Assembly: GCF_047495875.1 (NCBI RefSeq)
Contig: NC_092458.1
Coordinates: 109,246,227-109,310,226 of the forward strand
Source: Pithys albifrons albifrons
Lineage: Eukaryota > Chordata > Aves > Passeriformes > Thamnophilidae
DNA: 64,000 nt
Direction of reading: 5' to 3'
A program made the translations under genes and the position numbers. Under the pieces are notes generated by a model. It had not been told where the DNA came from. It saw only the letters and a list, made by a program, of their open reading frames with translations, and did not search any database. Within the stretch, counting starts at the first letter, position 1, and each line of letters starts with the position of its first letter. This document shows positions 14,542 to 27,502 of this stretch, in pieces.

Positions 14542-15103
14542 TGTACTGGCTTTGACTGGGATAGTTAATTTTCTTCCCAGTGGCTGGTATGGGGCTGTGT
14601 TTTCGATTTGTGCTGAAAGCAGTGTTGATAACATAGGGAGGTTTTATTTACTGCTGAGCACAGCTTGCACAGAGTCAAGGGCTGTTCTACTCTAGTCCTG
14701 CCCTGCTGGTGAGTGTACTGGGGAGGCACAAGGAGCTGGGAAGGGACACAGCCAGGACAGCTGAGTCCAACTGATCCAAGGGCTAGTCCATACCATACAG
14801 CATCATGCTCAGCAATAAAAGCTGGCGAAGAAGAAGGAAGAGGGGACACTGGGAATGATGGCATTTGACTTTCCAAGTCACTGTTATGCACGATGGAGCC
14901 CTGTTTTCCTGGGGATGGTTGAACCTCTGCTTGCTGGTAGGAAGCAGGCAATGAATTCTTTCTTTTGTCTCACACAGCTTTTGCTTTACCTGCAAAACTC
15001 TCTTTATACCAACCCATGAGCAGTCTCACTTTCACACACCCAATTCTCTCCCCCATTCCAGTGAGAAGAATAGAGAACATCAGTGTGGGGCTAAGCTGCC
15101 ACA
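14542..15103 (+). mobile_element. Solo LTR, ERVL-type avian endogenous retrovirus
   Basis: The segment starts TGTACTGGCTTTGACTGGG, continues AGTTAATTTTCTTC and GCTGGTATGGGGCTGTGTTT, and ends CTAAGCTGCCACA. This matches, from memory, a common bird LTR of the ERVL group over its whole length of about 560 bp. Internal landmarks in the expected order include GGGACACAGCCAGGACAGCTGA, GATGGAGCCCTG and TTTTGCTTTACC. The usual promoter motif CATATAAAGC is degraded to CAATAAAAGC at about 14812-14821. No gag-pol sequence follows and no second LTR in the same orientation is present, so it is a solitary LTR left by recombination. A 5-bp target duplication is not evident at the chosen ends, which fits an old copy. 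A truncated sister copy in opposite orientation lies at 18753-19112. Confidence 0.88.
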
Positions 15104-18087
15104 AGAAAAGATTTTTCTCAAAGGCATAACACATCACTTGGAAAACCTCTTTATAAATATCCCATTGTTGTTAATTAAGAATTGTTATGGTGAATTTGTG
15201 TTACCCCTTTATTGAAGACTGAGGTCTATATTTTTCCAAAAGTCTTTTGTATTTTTTAAAAACAGAACTAAGTCTATATACACCATTTCTCAACCTGTCA
15301 CAATTTTAAGGCCAGAATAGGTATTCTAGATCAAGCCAAACTATGGTTTGTTACATGTATGACACTGAATAATCAGTGAGCTGTTGTTTTGCAACATATA
15401 GTTTTGCAATTCCAGCCACCACAATCTCATGGCACATAGTTGAGAGTTGAACCAGGAGAGGAGTCTGGCCTCACTGTATGTGCTGCAGTCCCTGTTGAAG
15501 TTGATGTTGATTGTATAGAATCAAATTGTTGCCTTGTGAGTTGGTATTAGTAGGAGGAAATAATTCCACACTGCTGACTTCATTCCTGTAGTTCAGTGGA
15601 AAAAAGAACAATTAATTTTATAATACTTCTCATAGGTACACAGAATAGATGTACTTATTTATGTCTTTATTTAATTTTTACAGAACATAGGAACATTTGT
15701 TTAAGGACAATTGATTTTTAACTTAAGTGGGAACCCATAGGTGTCCTGGACATTAATCTGATCTCACTCTGAAGTATTACATCTACCTTGGAGCTGAAGT
15801 CTTGTATCACACTATCCTTAAAAACCTGGATGTAGCACATTGACTTTCAGAACATATATTCCCAGCTTGCAGGCTCTCCAGGAGCAGATGCTTGGTGTGA
15901 CTGATGAGAAGACTTTAGATCCAAATTTGAACTCTGAATTTAGAATAGGAATCTTTTAGGTGTGTAAATAATTAAATTTCCAAACAGTAAAATTTGACAA
16001 CAGGCTTTTGGGTTTTTTTTCACTTCAGTATTTTGTTACAACTAAACAGAACGACTTTGCTACTTCAATTACTGAAACTGGACAGGCCAAGTTAGCATTC
16101 CTTGAGGAATGCCAGATCTTGGATCTTTGGTCTTTGTTGGAGATTTTGCCTCCTGATGAATGTTCATACCTGGTTTTGCTCCCCTAGTTCAGCATGAAAA
16201 TTCATCAATCCTCAGTGATTTGCAAATAATTCAAACTTACATGGTCAGCTTTTTCTCTGACAAATACAGATTTTTAAAATAACAGACAAGTTTCAGACTT
16301 AAACTGTAAGCACTTTAAAACTTAAAGCTTTTAAAACTTAAAGCCATGTTTTTGTAGCTCACAATTCCTTAAACAGGAAAAAATCCCTTCCAACTGTGTG
16401 CATAGGTTTTGTAGTAAATCAGGAACAAATATATAAAAACAGTAAAAGTAAATTACTTAAATGACTTTATTTGGTCCAAGTTGGAATTTTTCCTCTCACT
16501 GCTGGCAAAATTCCGTGGAATAGACTGCAATTGCAGATATTGGAAACAATCTGTTTTCTGTAAGAGGTCAGGCAGCTTAATTGGTCTCTTTACTATTAGA
16601 TACCTTTCAGAATATGTGTTTTTAATAGCCCAACTATTAGTGAGTTTCAGAAAAGTTTTGTCTATCTTAAATAAAACAGTGTTTTCTTTTGAATAATGCC
16701 TTTTGATTTTACTCAAACTTGGGAAAATATTTAGGGAAATAGTTTTGAATTACATATCCAGAATAAGTTTTCACTTTTCACACTATTAAGCATATGAATA
16801 AAATTACCATTGATGTCAAAGGAAGTTTTTCTATAGACTTCAGTGTGCTTTAGCCCATGTCCCACATTCATTTTTTGACTGCTGTTTGTTACTCTACTTT
16901 TTGCATTGGCTAATTTAGCCTCATGTCATAGTTTTATGTTGCATTTTTTGTTGTTTTATGGTTGGCTTTTCCCCCCATAGACTGACACTTAGATTCATTT
17001 CCTTGCATCTGCAACATTTTTATTTCTGATTGCCATTTAATTGGTCCCAGGAATCTAAGATATTCATAAGAAAAGGTCTGAGTGTTATAGGGAATAAAAA
17101 TTTGAATGTTAAGTTTATGTGAATGTATCATTACAAAAAAAATTAAATTTTTCTTTTCTTTTTTCTTCTTTTTTTTTTAATAACTGATAATAAAGCTCTC
17201 CAATGAGTGTAAAGTACTAGTGTGGAAAACTACTTCTTAGTCACCACTATAAAGTATTTTCCAGAGAGCCATTCACTGAAACAACCATTTTTATACCTTA
17301 TCTGCTAATTTTGTACGTTGTTGTTTTTTTCAGTAATCTAGAACCTACACGGTTAAAAATTAAAAGTTTCTCTATAAATGTTTTAGAATGTGATCTCACA
17401 TGATCTAGGTTACAATTCTTATTTTATTTTACAATTTCTTTTTATTATCAAGTTAGAGTCATGGCTCAAGAGAGGAAGCTGTGCCAGTTAACTGTTCTAT
17501 TTTATGTCAGTAGTCTTTCTTATTATTATTCTTTCTTTTAAAATTCCTTATTTACCACATAGAGCAGGACTGAGCTGCAGCAATAAAAGCAACAGCTGTT
17601 TTAGCTTGTTTTTTTAATCCTTTTGCCTTCTGCTAAATATGTCCTAAATATGGTTAACAATGGTCTGATTACTCAGGAAACAAGCGGCAAAAGTCTCTTT
17701 TGTTTTTGGAATATTCCTTCTTTGCTATCCTGAGAGGGTTTTATAGCATTTATAGCCCGTTAGCAGCAGCAGTTTATGAGGAGGCTCTCTGGGGTTGCTC
17801 CAGACTCCAGTGCCAGCAGCACCAGTTGGCCCAGCATCCATATGGGCGGTGTTTGTCCTTTTTCTACCTTTTTAAAGAGTTGCTGTTGGGCCAAGAGATC
17901 CTGAGAAGCCCCAAGCTGCCCTGGTGCATTGCCTCAGAATGAGAAAGAGGTAACAGCCCTCACTGGGCATTAGATGGCACAGACTCTACCAGAAGTTCAT
18001 GGCTGTGGCTGCAACCTCCAAGCTATGATCCGACACTGGAAATACACCAGTCTATTTGTAAATTTGCTGCTGTTCATCTGGTTCTGA
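15104..18087. other. Unassigned AT-rich DNA with small repeats
   Basis: No gene seen. There is a 7-bp-stem hairpin at 16095-16112 (GCATTCC, TTGA loop, GGAATGC). A direct duplication of about 16 bases with the core TTTAAAACTTAAAGC lies at 16313-16344. A pyrimidine-rich tract lies at 17152-17178. The stretch 17750-18030 is clearly more GC-rich than its surroundings but carries no recognised family signature; an 80-codon open frame there (17700-17942, plus) is not similar to anything I know. Confidence 0.5.
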
Positions 18088-18262
18088 CTTAGAATCACTT
18101 TGGTTGAAAAAGGCCTCCAAGACTATCAGGTCCAAGCTTTGACCGAACACCAACTTATCGACTAAATCACAACACTGAGTTCTACATCGAGTCAGTTCTT
18201 GAACACTTCCAGGGATAGTGACTCCACCACTTACATGGGCAGCCTGTTACAATTCTTGACTT
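18088..18262 (-). mobile_element. CR1 LINE 3' end fragment (old)
   Basis: Read on the minus strand this is the last part of CR1 ORF2 and the short 3' untranslated region. The plus strand shows TTAGAATCACTTTGGTTG, then AAAAAGGCCTCCAAGA, and finally TTCCAGGGATAGTGACTCCACC and GGGCAGCCTG. The latter two correspond to the conserved 'ETPSLEVF' and 'RLPR' regions on the other strand. The tail is reduced to one degenerate octamer and the body has many substitutions, so this is an old copy. The 5' part is absent, as is usual for CR1. Confidence 0.85.
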
Positions 18263-18752
18263 GGTTGGACTTCAGGTGAATTCCTGATATAAACAAGGAA
18301 ACAAGAAAAAGGCCTGGTTTCAGCACCCAGAAGACCCCACTCTGCAGTTGGTCTTCTTCCTATGTAGTGTTACCTGCTTTATACTGACAAGTGTGTACAA
18401 AAAGAGAACTTCTAAAGCATGGCTTCCCTTTGACAACCCAAAAATGAATTATTAAAATAACACTTTGTGAACCAGATAGTCTGTCTCACACATATATTGT
18501 CTCAAGATGATCAGCCTTTTTGTATTGTGACATGAGAGGAAGACGCTGCTTTGATTCCAGAGAAAATGCAAATTACAAAAAAAACCCCAAACAAAAACAA
18601 AAAAAAAGAACAAGCGAATGAGCATTAGTGAACATTGTCTTTGTTCTGTAAACAGGAGTTCAAAGAGACAAATTAATCTGTATTCTACTCCTTCAACCTT
18701 GATATGGCCCATAGATTGCTTTGCCATTGATCCCTCCAGCACAGAGCCTGTC
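18263..18752. other. Unassigned spacer between CR1 and LTR
   Basis: Nothing recognised except an A-rich tract at 18574-18609. Both strands carry open frames near 18452-18911 that run into the neighbouring LTR; they have no family features. Confidence 0.5.
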
Positions 18753-19112
18753 TATTGTGATTTAACCCCAACCTGCAACCAAGCACGTCCCATCTGCTTC
18801 CTTACTCATCCCACACTGAAATGGGGGGAGAAAATCAGGAGGGTAAAAGTGCACAAACTCATAGGCTGTGTTACATACAGTTTAAAAGGAAAAGCAAAAG
18901 CCATGTATTAGCACAGCAAAACAAGGAATTCACTCCTCACTTCCCATGAGCTGGTGGGTATTCAGCTGTTCCCCAGAAATCTGGGTTCCATCATGTGTAA
19001 TGCTGACTTGAGAAGACAAACACCATCGCTCCAAACATCTCCCCCTTCCTTATAACCCAGCTTTGTATGCTGAGCATGATGCCATGTGGTGTGAAATATC
19101 CCTCTGATGAGT
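18753..19112 (-). mobile_element. Truncated ERVL-type LTR, minus strand
   Basis: On the plus strand this starts with a degenerate LTR end (TATTGTGATTTAACCCC). It then runs through CAACCTGCAACCAAGCAC, AAAGCAAAAGCCATG, ACAAGGAATTCACTCC, CTCACTTCCCATGAGC and TATGCTGAGCATGATG, and loses similarity after GAAATATCCCTCTGATGAG. This is the reverse of the U5/R/promoter half of the LTR family at 14542-15103, in the same order. The upstream (U3) third is missing. The promoter box is degraded (GCATACAAAGC on the minus strand). The two copies are diverged by hand comparison, so they look like independent old insertions, not a recent duplication. Confidence 0.85.
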
Positions 19113-20295
19113 TTACACAATAAAATGTACTTCTTCTACTGAAATGTCCAGTTTTAGATGGTAACTGAAACTGAGAAAAAATTGCATTCTAGGTTTATGG
19201 AGAAGTGAAATGAAAACAAACTCCTGTTGATTTCAAAAATATTACTTGTGATTCCCTACCGTGACAATTCATGACTAAAAAATGGTGTCTTGGTTGCTCC
19301 TAAGTACAGTGACCTACTCCAGGTTGAGTTAACAAACAGCTATTACAAAAAACCAGACTTGTTAGGTTTTATACATTAAAATTAAGAGAATACTTTGCAT
19401 ACTCTTTACTTGATTACTCATTTTGGTGGTGTTAGTAAAAGTATTACTTTTTACATTTTCAAGACTCTTCTAATGTTTGCCTTAAGAAAAATGTTCTGAT
19501 CTATATTACTATTTTTATTAACATAACCTGAATTTATTATATATAGCAACAATGATATATTCTTTTGTTTATTCCAGGCTTTAAAATTTGCCTGTACCTG
19601 GGAGGCATTTTTTATCTCATACCAACATATCTCATTTTTTGCCTTACTGGATAATTGCATAATTGTCTAGCTGTATAACTTTGGTCAGTCTAAAACTGTT
19701 GTTTATGAAATTTCCCATATTTCTAATTGAGAGGGCTCCATGTCCTCTAAGTTAAGAGATCTTCAGGTGTCGTGTTCATCATTCAGTCTTTATCAGGAGA
19801 TTGGTACGTAGAAACCGATCATATCAACACATGATGGTAAACAACTACATAGATTCATAACCATTATTAAGTACAATATTGTATCTACAGATTATGTAAG
19901 AAACAAATGTAGGTGTAAATCACTGCATACAAAGTTTCTGTAAGAATTTATGTACAATTTTCTGTTCATAGAGTTCTTTATGAAAAAGAATTTCTATGCT
20001 GATGTATGTAATTTTAATATGAGGAGCATAATGGATTAACCAAAAAACCAACAAACTAGAATCTTTGCCCAAGGAAAACAGCCAATCTTTAATTTCACTG
20101 AACCTACTCCATTTCAGAGGACTCAGACTCACTGTGGTGAAGTCTGCATAATCTGTAAGAATAAAGCATCACAAAATCCAATTCACCACCTAGACTTCTA
20201 CTATAAGTGAATTATGATTTCGCCTAAAAAATTTGCCTTTAATCACATGTAAGGTAATTAGTCTAATTCTGGTTCAATTCTAGGAACCGCGTTAT

Positions 20296-20350
20296 TTCTT
20301 TTTTATTTGTGGTGGGGTTTTTTTTGTTTTTGCCTTTTTTTTTTTTTTTT
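20296..20350. repeat. T-rich low-complexity tract
   Basis: Mixed T and G/T sequence ending in an uninterrupted run of 16 T (20335-20350). It could be the poly(A) end of a minus-strand retrocopy, but no gene-derived sequence is recognisable on its left side. Confidence 0.6.
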
Positions 20351-21003
20351 GCTGTTGAACATGCTAAGTAAGCATTGCAAAGAAGTTGAAAAAGCTCTTT
20401 CCTGCAAGCTTTAGTTTGCAGTAGTAGCACATTTGGTATATTTTTCTTTGTTTATAAAATACATTTCTTTACAGTGAGTCCTTCAGTGAATTTCTGTTAA
20501 ATCTTTATGACATGAGATTTTCAGTATGGGCCTGTATTTTCAGTTTAAAAATGTAAAATCAAAACCAAAACTTGAAAAAAGGCATGTCTATTTTCATAAA
20601 CACCAACAGCACAATTTTCTTATGTGAGTCGATTAAGGAGAACCACTTTTTCAGTCTTCTAGACAGGAAAGATGACTGACATTTGCAAAAGGAAAAGGAG
20701 GTACAGAGCAGTACAATAGTAAATGATAGTAAATAGAGCTACTATAAATGAAACTGAAAGGTAGGAAAAGATGTTAATTTGAGAACCTTGCTGTGGCACT
20801 TTATATGCAGAGACAAGAATTTATTGTACGTCTAATTAAAGCTTTAACAGATTGCTAAAAAAAGTACTATCAGTTACTTTCAGTCCAGTAACAATGGTAC
20901 TAATGCCTGCAGCCAAATTATCTAGTTATTGTGGAAAGATCTCTTTGATAACATAGTTAAAAATTTTATGGAACAATTTTCAACTATTCACGCTTTTCTT
21001 CTG

Positions 21004-21330
21004 CTGCTGTGATTGCCCTTGAATGCCTCCTCCAGGCCCCAGAGGTTCAGCAGGACAGGGTACAAGGGGTTTCAGCAAGTCACCAGTGTCCTGCCAGTCG
21101 CCATTGCCACGGCAGCCTGGAACTGTGCCTTAGGGATGAGCCCAGGGAAGTCCTGTGGCCCTGTAGTATCAGGTGGATAAAAAGTCTGGGGCCTTTCATT
21201 AGGAAGTATAAAAAACTGCATCTACTGGGTTACGAGAAGCCTGCAAAATCTTCTCTTTTGGTATTGACAAGGTGGAGGTCAGATAGCAGGAGCCTTTGGT
21301 GTGCTGCTTGTAGAAGAGTTTCAATTTAGA
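21004..21330. other. Isolated GC-rich patch of unknown origin
   Basis: About 330 bases that stand out from AT-rich flanks, with words such as GGCCCCAGAGGTTCAGCAGG and CCATTGCCACGGCAGCCTGG. A 106-codon plus-strand open frame (21009-21329) crosses it but shows no motif I recognise. TATA-like words occur at about 21177 (GATAAAAAG) and 21208 (TATAAAAAAC). It may be a degraded mobile element, a processed-gene remnant or a conserved non-coding element; I cannot choose between these. Confidence 0.35.
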
Positions 21331-22522
21331 GAAAAAGGGAGTGGTAATGATTTTTTTTTTGCTGATTAACTGATATTCTTTCACTCTTTTGATAGCTCCC
21401 ATTTCATTCATGCATTTGGCACAAAAATCAATCTAGTATGAGATGCAGCAAGGCTTCGTAATCAGCTATTGCAAAACAGATTGAGCCTGCTGGCATAAGA
21501 GAAAGAGGGGAATTTCACTGTTGTGTGCAGTTTAACTGGGCACTCCAAGATGCTCCTCAAACATCACTTGTCCAGCTCTTGTCTCACTCTTCCTACAATA
21601 GAGTTTAGCAACCAATATAAAGTCATACAATAGAAAACTATCAACCTCTATGACTTAACTCTCTTGTTTCTTTCTACTTTTTTTTTCTTTTTTCTTCCAG
21701 ATTTTGGTTAAGCCAATGCCTAATTTAGCAATGGTCCTACCCATGTTTGCTTTTTCCCCTCCTTGACGTTAAAGATAACCTGTATATATTTTAAATTTCA
21801 TAGCAGTGAATAGGTTTGGTCTGCAACTTGATAATTTTTAGAATCCACAAGGGCAATTAGCAATCTGTGTTTTGTGTGAAAAGGTGTCTGTGTGTCACCG
21901 TTTATAGCACTGACAACTTGACTACTGTAGCTGGAATTTCCCAATAAGTAAAGAACTTCCAAGCAGCAATGAGCACCAGCAACAATCCTAGACTGAAATT
22001 ATTCCTCTTTATTGGTTCTTCATGTAAAGATATAAAGATAAGAACTGATGACCACAGTATAACAATGTCTGGCTGTGAAATTATCACTTAATGGTGTTTT
22101 CTATAACTGGCATCAGTATTTAAGCAGGGGAATAATGTACAAACATTTTCATGTAACTGTAGCTGGAAAAAACACACTGGCTCATCTAATTTACCAGCTG
22201 ATGATCATATCTAGAAAAATCTGCTGTAGCTTTTCTTTAAGATGGCAAATTCACTGATAATGGGTAATATTACTTACTGGAGATCCTGATGATTTTGAAT
22301 GGCTGAAATCTTCTAAGTACATAAGTTGTTTTAAGATCTAGGTAAAATTTGAGAACAATGACAAGCATTTAATCCAAATATACTACTCAGACAATATGAG
22401 GAAGAGGCCTGTGGACTAAACTGTGGTGGTAACAAGGAATAAGATGGTGGCCTTAACAGAGCAATAGTTACTATATCCTTACTACTGGTAAGTCAGAAAG
22501 GTAGGTATTTGGGAAAAAATGA

Positions 22523-22590
22523 TCATATTGGAAGGAACTTTAAAGATTAACTAGTTCCAGTCCTCCTACTGTAAAATACCTTTCTCTAGA
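22523..22590 (-). mobile_element. CR1 LINE 3' terminal scrap
   Basis: The plus strand reads ATATTGGAAGGAACTTTAAA, then GATTAACTAGTTCCAGTCCTCCTACT. This is the reverse of the CR1 3' untranslated end (a form of '...GGACTAGATGATCTTTAAGGTCC...'). Only the last 50-70 bases remain. The call rests on this short match alone. Confidence 0.65.
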
Positions 22591-22750
22591 AAGATATAAT
22601 TAAGTATATATATATAAATATTTATATATTTACATTACTATATAAATTTATAGTAATTTATAAATAAATATATTTATATAAATGCAAAATATATAATATT
22701 TATATACAGTTAAACATATACATTATACATATTATTAAATGTATATTTTA
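22591..22750. repeat. AT-rich simple repeat, cruciform-prone
   Basis: Almost pure A/T for roughly 150 bases, with TATATA, TAAATATTTATA and ATAAATATATTTATA words. It includes a 9-bp perfect stem (ATTACTATA ... TATAGTAAT) near 22636-22659. It borders the CR1 scrap directly. Confidence 0.8.
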
Positions 22751-25700
22751 TTATGTGATATAATCCCATTAGCTATTGCAATAGTTGTGCAATATTTAAT
22801 AAAATTTCTAATGAAGGTAGTGAGATGAAGGGGATCTTCCAAAGCTATTTTGAAGGTTTTTCCTGACATTCAAGGCTCCAGAAAATCCCAGATCATTTAA
22901 TCACTGAACTACACAATCAGTGAAATCAAAGTGAGATTGGTGCTAACCTGTTCTTGCAATATTTTGTGTTAGAAGCACATTTGGAGAAGAGAGCTAAGAT
23001 GCAAATTATTATTTTGTCTCTCATTTTAAAAATTTCTCTTGTACACAGACATTTTCACAACCATTGTGTTCTTTTTATTTCCTTTAAATTCTTCTTCTTT
23101 GTGTTTGTTTGTTTTTAATGTGAGTGATCATGGTTTATGGAACTGTTTCTATTCAACAGACCCCTTGAGCTGGGAAGACCAGTGTCACTTGCAGGACACT
23201 GCTCTGATAAGACTCAACATATGTATGAGTGACTAAATGTCTACATCATAGCAAATCTCTGCAACAGCACATGGTAGTCAAAGGCTTTTAGGTATCATAA
23301 AGGCAGTAATAATTATATCACCTGAATCTTTGTAATGAATCTAGTTCTTCGTCTTTGTGCTATCTCTTAAAAAGAAAAAAAAAGCTAAGTGCTGTTTTGG
23401 CACTATTACGTCTTCCCTTCACCCCTTAGGAGAGCTTTTACCTTTAATTTTGGTGTCTCCTGCTGAGGCCATGCTATTACTTAGCTATGACAAGAGTTTT
23501 AAAATTACAAGCATGTGGGGCTAGGATTGCTGCACTTTGCTTTAGCCTTTCAAAGTGACTTGTTGATGTTAATATACAGCACCCCTGCTGTGCTATTTTT
23601 TTATTATTCTGACTTTCTTTTTGTTACATTTTACATGTGGAGCCTGAGTGATTAATATTTCATTAGGTCTTCAGTGCAGAATGTCACAAGGATATGTTGC
23701 ATTTGGCTTTTCTGGAGTTCCATTGCCACTGAATTGTGACTATTGGCTGGAGCTGGATCTCTAATGGCTTCATGGGATCACCATCAAATAGAAACTAACA
23801 ACTGTTTGCCACACCATTAATCTGTAAGAAGTTCAGTTTCACCTGCAGTTTAAACATGTTACCTTCTCTACAGTAGGCCAGAAATTATTCTGATAATGTG
23901 TACCACAAACTTGTCTTAATTCAATGTTTAATGTAAAATTCAATATGCAATAGCATAGTAGTTTTGTTAGTGGAATGATTTGTAGCAAAAAAGGAAGTGT
24001 TACAAAATTTTATGAAAAACAATGTTCATCTGTATAGTTCAACTAGAGATAACATAAGGAAATGTATTTCAAATTTACAATTACGAAACCCCTACATATA
24101 TGTATTTGTGTACACACACATATATACATAAATACCAGATGCCAGTAGCACAACCACTTCATCTAGAATATATATTTGTTTTCAGAAGTTAAATTTGATG
24201 CAATTTTTCATATTTAGCTTGAAATCATCTTGAGTTTGTACTAAAAAACATCAGGAAAAAGTAAGATACTTCTCATTTTTTTATTGCAAACATGAGATGG
24301 TTATATAATAGGGAAACAGTAATTTAATTTTCAAAATTAATGCATGTTTTATGGAGGAATGTAGTGGTGTGTGATTCTTAGCATCAGTTTTTCACGTGCA
24401 CATTGGATTGCTGACTTGAGTTAGCCTTGAAAACACTTGACAATGGTGATGGTGGGTGACAAACCTCAGAGACCAGAATGCTGAGATTACATGAGAAAAA
24501 ACATGACTTAAAATTGAGGAGAAAAAAAAAATCAGCTTAGCTAAATCTGCAACTCAGGCTGGAGGGCTCTTTGATTATATTTCTACTAGATAACCTATTT
24601 GAGCTACACTATAAATGGATAATCCTCGTAAGTGCTCTTATCAGAAGACTTTGACTCTATGTAGTGATCTCAGTGGGCTACAATTCTTCTACTAAACCCT
24701 CAGTCATTGCATTAACAATAAAAAAGTTAACATTGTCTTTTTAAGTTATATGTACAAATGCTTAACTCTCTGTTTTGACCCTGTTGTGGTTAATTTTGTG
24801 AATAATTTTGTGGATTTTTCTGCTCATTGTTTTCAAAACCTAAAGGGAGTGTTTAACAACAGATTTGTACCCAGGCAGATTGACAGAAACAAATCAAAGC
24901 TCATATGAAGTATTGAGCACAAATATTTGGAAGTGATTTGGTAGTGTATATTAATTTTTAGAAAAATAAAGAACATTGGAAAATGAAGAGCAAAAGGTAC
25001 TATGAGTCTCGTCTCAGAACTTAAAAAAACCTGAACTCTTCTTAAATTCACTGTATTTTTTTGCTATGATCTCTTAAGCAGAATGAAAAAAGTTATGACT
25101 TGTTTCACTGAAGCCCTTTTTAGTCAAGGAAAATGTATTGAAGGAAATGAAAATCATATTGTGTCATGAGCCTATCGGATTTGAAGGCAAGCAGAGCCCC
25201 ATCCCTGACAATTCATGTGTTACTGCTTTTATTGGTTGGTCATCCATTAGTAAGGTCTCTTCTACTCTCTATGTCCCACCTTTGACCACATAGTATGCTA
25301 CAAGAGGGAGAATTTGGCATTTGGAGTTTCCAGTTCACATTTTCATCATTATTTTCTTCATAGTACAACATTAATTTTTTTGGTTTGTTGTGTTTTGTTG
25401 TTGTTGGTTGAGTTTTCTTCAATCCATCAAGGAAAATTAGGAAATTACTTGACAGCTTAAGCTGGCAAATGCAGCAATTCCTAAATCTTCCACTCTTCAT
25501 AGCTATAGGGAAAATGTAATTGTAAAAAGAAGAAACTAGAAAACCAGGAGAGGTAACCAGAGAACTGCTGTGATGCTTAGGGAGAGGGGAACAGCTTGTT
25601 ACTTTTGAATGCTTAGAAGCTGTACTGTGCATTCATACCTTGGTGTCTTTGTTTCCATATCATCAGAGGTACATCAACTGCCACAAAGCACAGGCTGAAG

Positions 25701-27453
25701 GAGCACAGAAACTTAAATATATACATTCTTAAAGTTTTTGGTGGGATGCAGAGTAAAAGTAAATAAATAAGTTAAAAAAAAATAAAGAAAAGGTAGATAT
25801 GAATGGTAAAACAATCTCTTTCCTGGAACTGTTTTACCTCTTTGAGAGGCAAACCGTTATGAAGCTGAGGAAGCATAGCCAGCTTGTGTCCCCTTCCCTT
25901 GGTGAGCTTTGCTGTGAATAGCCAGATAATGCATTTCCCTGTGGATCTCTTTACCTGCCCACTAACACAGATTTGAATATGCCAGAGGGCTGCCTCTAGC
26001 CCTTGACATCACCATTTTGTGTAAAGGAATGAAGTGATGATAAAACAGGCATTGGGACTGATGTCCAAAGACACAGCAATGGCAGCTGCAAGCTCCCCTT
26101 TTCTGTCTCAATTGCATGCCTTACCCTTTTTCTGGCACAGCCAGTCATAAAATTCTTTCACAGGCTTCATTTCCATTCAGCATTTGGCCTGCTGCAAGGA
26201 GGGAAGTTTTTAGTTTGGGGAGCTATGTGCAAGCAGTGTATTGAAACAACTAATATATTTTATTAGAGCAAGAAAAATCTAATCTTGTGTAATGTACTCT
26301 GCCATCACTTTGCTGAAGATGAAGTTTCAGATCCGTCTTGCTCCTGACCTGAGCTTAATCTGAACATTCACTATAAATGTGTGTAAAACTCCATATCTCA
26401 TTACTAGTCTCCTGGGTTTTCTCTAAACAAATACAGTGGATTAAAATGCAAGTTCATTAGGTTAAAGTGCTTAATTATCTTAAAACTCTTAGTGTTAGAG
26501 TCAGATGTCAGGATTTGATTAGCACTGCAGGGAGGCTCTGTAAGGAGCAAAATGGAAATAGCCATTGTCCTAGTATAGTTAAAATGCTATAAATATGGAA
26601 ATAAGGACACAAATACAGGTCTGGATAAATATGCAATATTTCTTAACTCTCAAATGAAATAATTAGCATAATTTATTTTGATGTATCCCTATCTGTGATC
26701 CTTAATTATATCAATGCTACATTATTTAACATTCCATGACAAGTTGTCATAATCACATTCCTTTCAGTCTAGTTTATTGCCTTCTCTACTTATTAAAGTG
26801 CTTTTATTTGTGTGTAGAGGAAAAATTAATATCATTTATTATTGACCCTTAATGCACCAAGATTTAGAGTCCTGGGACTCTCCCACAAGGTGTGTTATAA
26901 GGAGGAATTTTAGCTAAGCAAGAGTACTCTAAAATGATTAATGAGCCAACAGCCGGGGAAGAAATGAAAATACTGTGTCTTACTGTAAGAAAACACAATT
27001 ATGTTAAAGCAGTCAAGGGATTTGTGTGTTCACCTTCCTTGTTTCATTGCCTTTCTTTGTTACTCCAAAAGACTTGGTGTATAGGAAAGAGAGCAGACGG
27101 TGATTTCCATGTCAGAAAGACCTATGATCAATGTACTGTAAAGGTTACTTTGCCAAGTGTGTATGGGAGGAAATGGAGTTTGATGGTTTTCAGTGCACTC
27201 TTTGCAATTCAGTCCCTCCTGTAAAGGAAAGGGTTGTGCAAACCACCAAAATCCACAATCAGTTTCTTTATTCCCTTAGCGTTCTTGAAAAAGAGCAACA
27301 GAGCTACTTAATAGCAGCAAACTGGAAATTATCATTCGATTAATCTGGACCTTGCATGTCCACAAAGTTCTTTTATCTGGCTATTCTTAGGTTCAAGGGG
27401 CAGCTGAGTCAGCCAGTAGCTATAATTCTTTTTTCTTAGGGGTCTTTTTTATC

Positions 27454-27502
27454 TGTTTTGTTTGTTTGTTTGGTGGTGGTGTTGTTTGGTTTGGTTTTTT
27501 CC
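27454..27502. repeat. G/T-rich low-complexity tract
   Basis: Runs of TTTG, TGG and TTTGG units with no stable period. Confidence 0.6.

Larger units (their letters stand above)
19113..22522. other. Unassigned DNA with one GC-rich patch
   Basis: Mostly unique AT-rich sequence. A T-rich tract lies at 20296-20350. A distinct GC-rich patch at about 21004-21330 is annotated separately. No exon or RNA gene seen. Confidence 0.5.

Noticed and set aside
14565..14951. 128-codon open frame, minus strand
   Set aside because: Antisense to the ERVL-type LTR; LTRs do not encode proteins and the frame shows no motif.
15515..15535. TATAGAATCA word resembling a CR1 tail
   Set aside because: No further CR1 similarity on either side.
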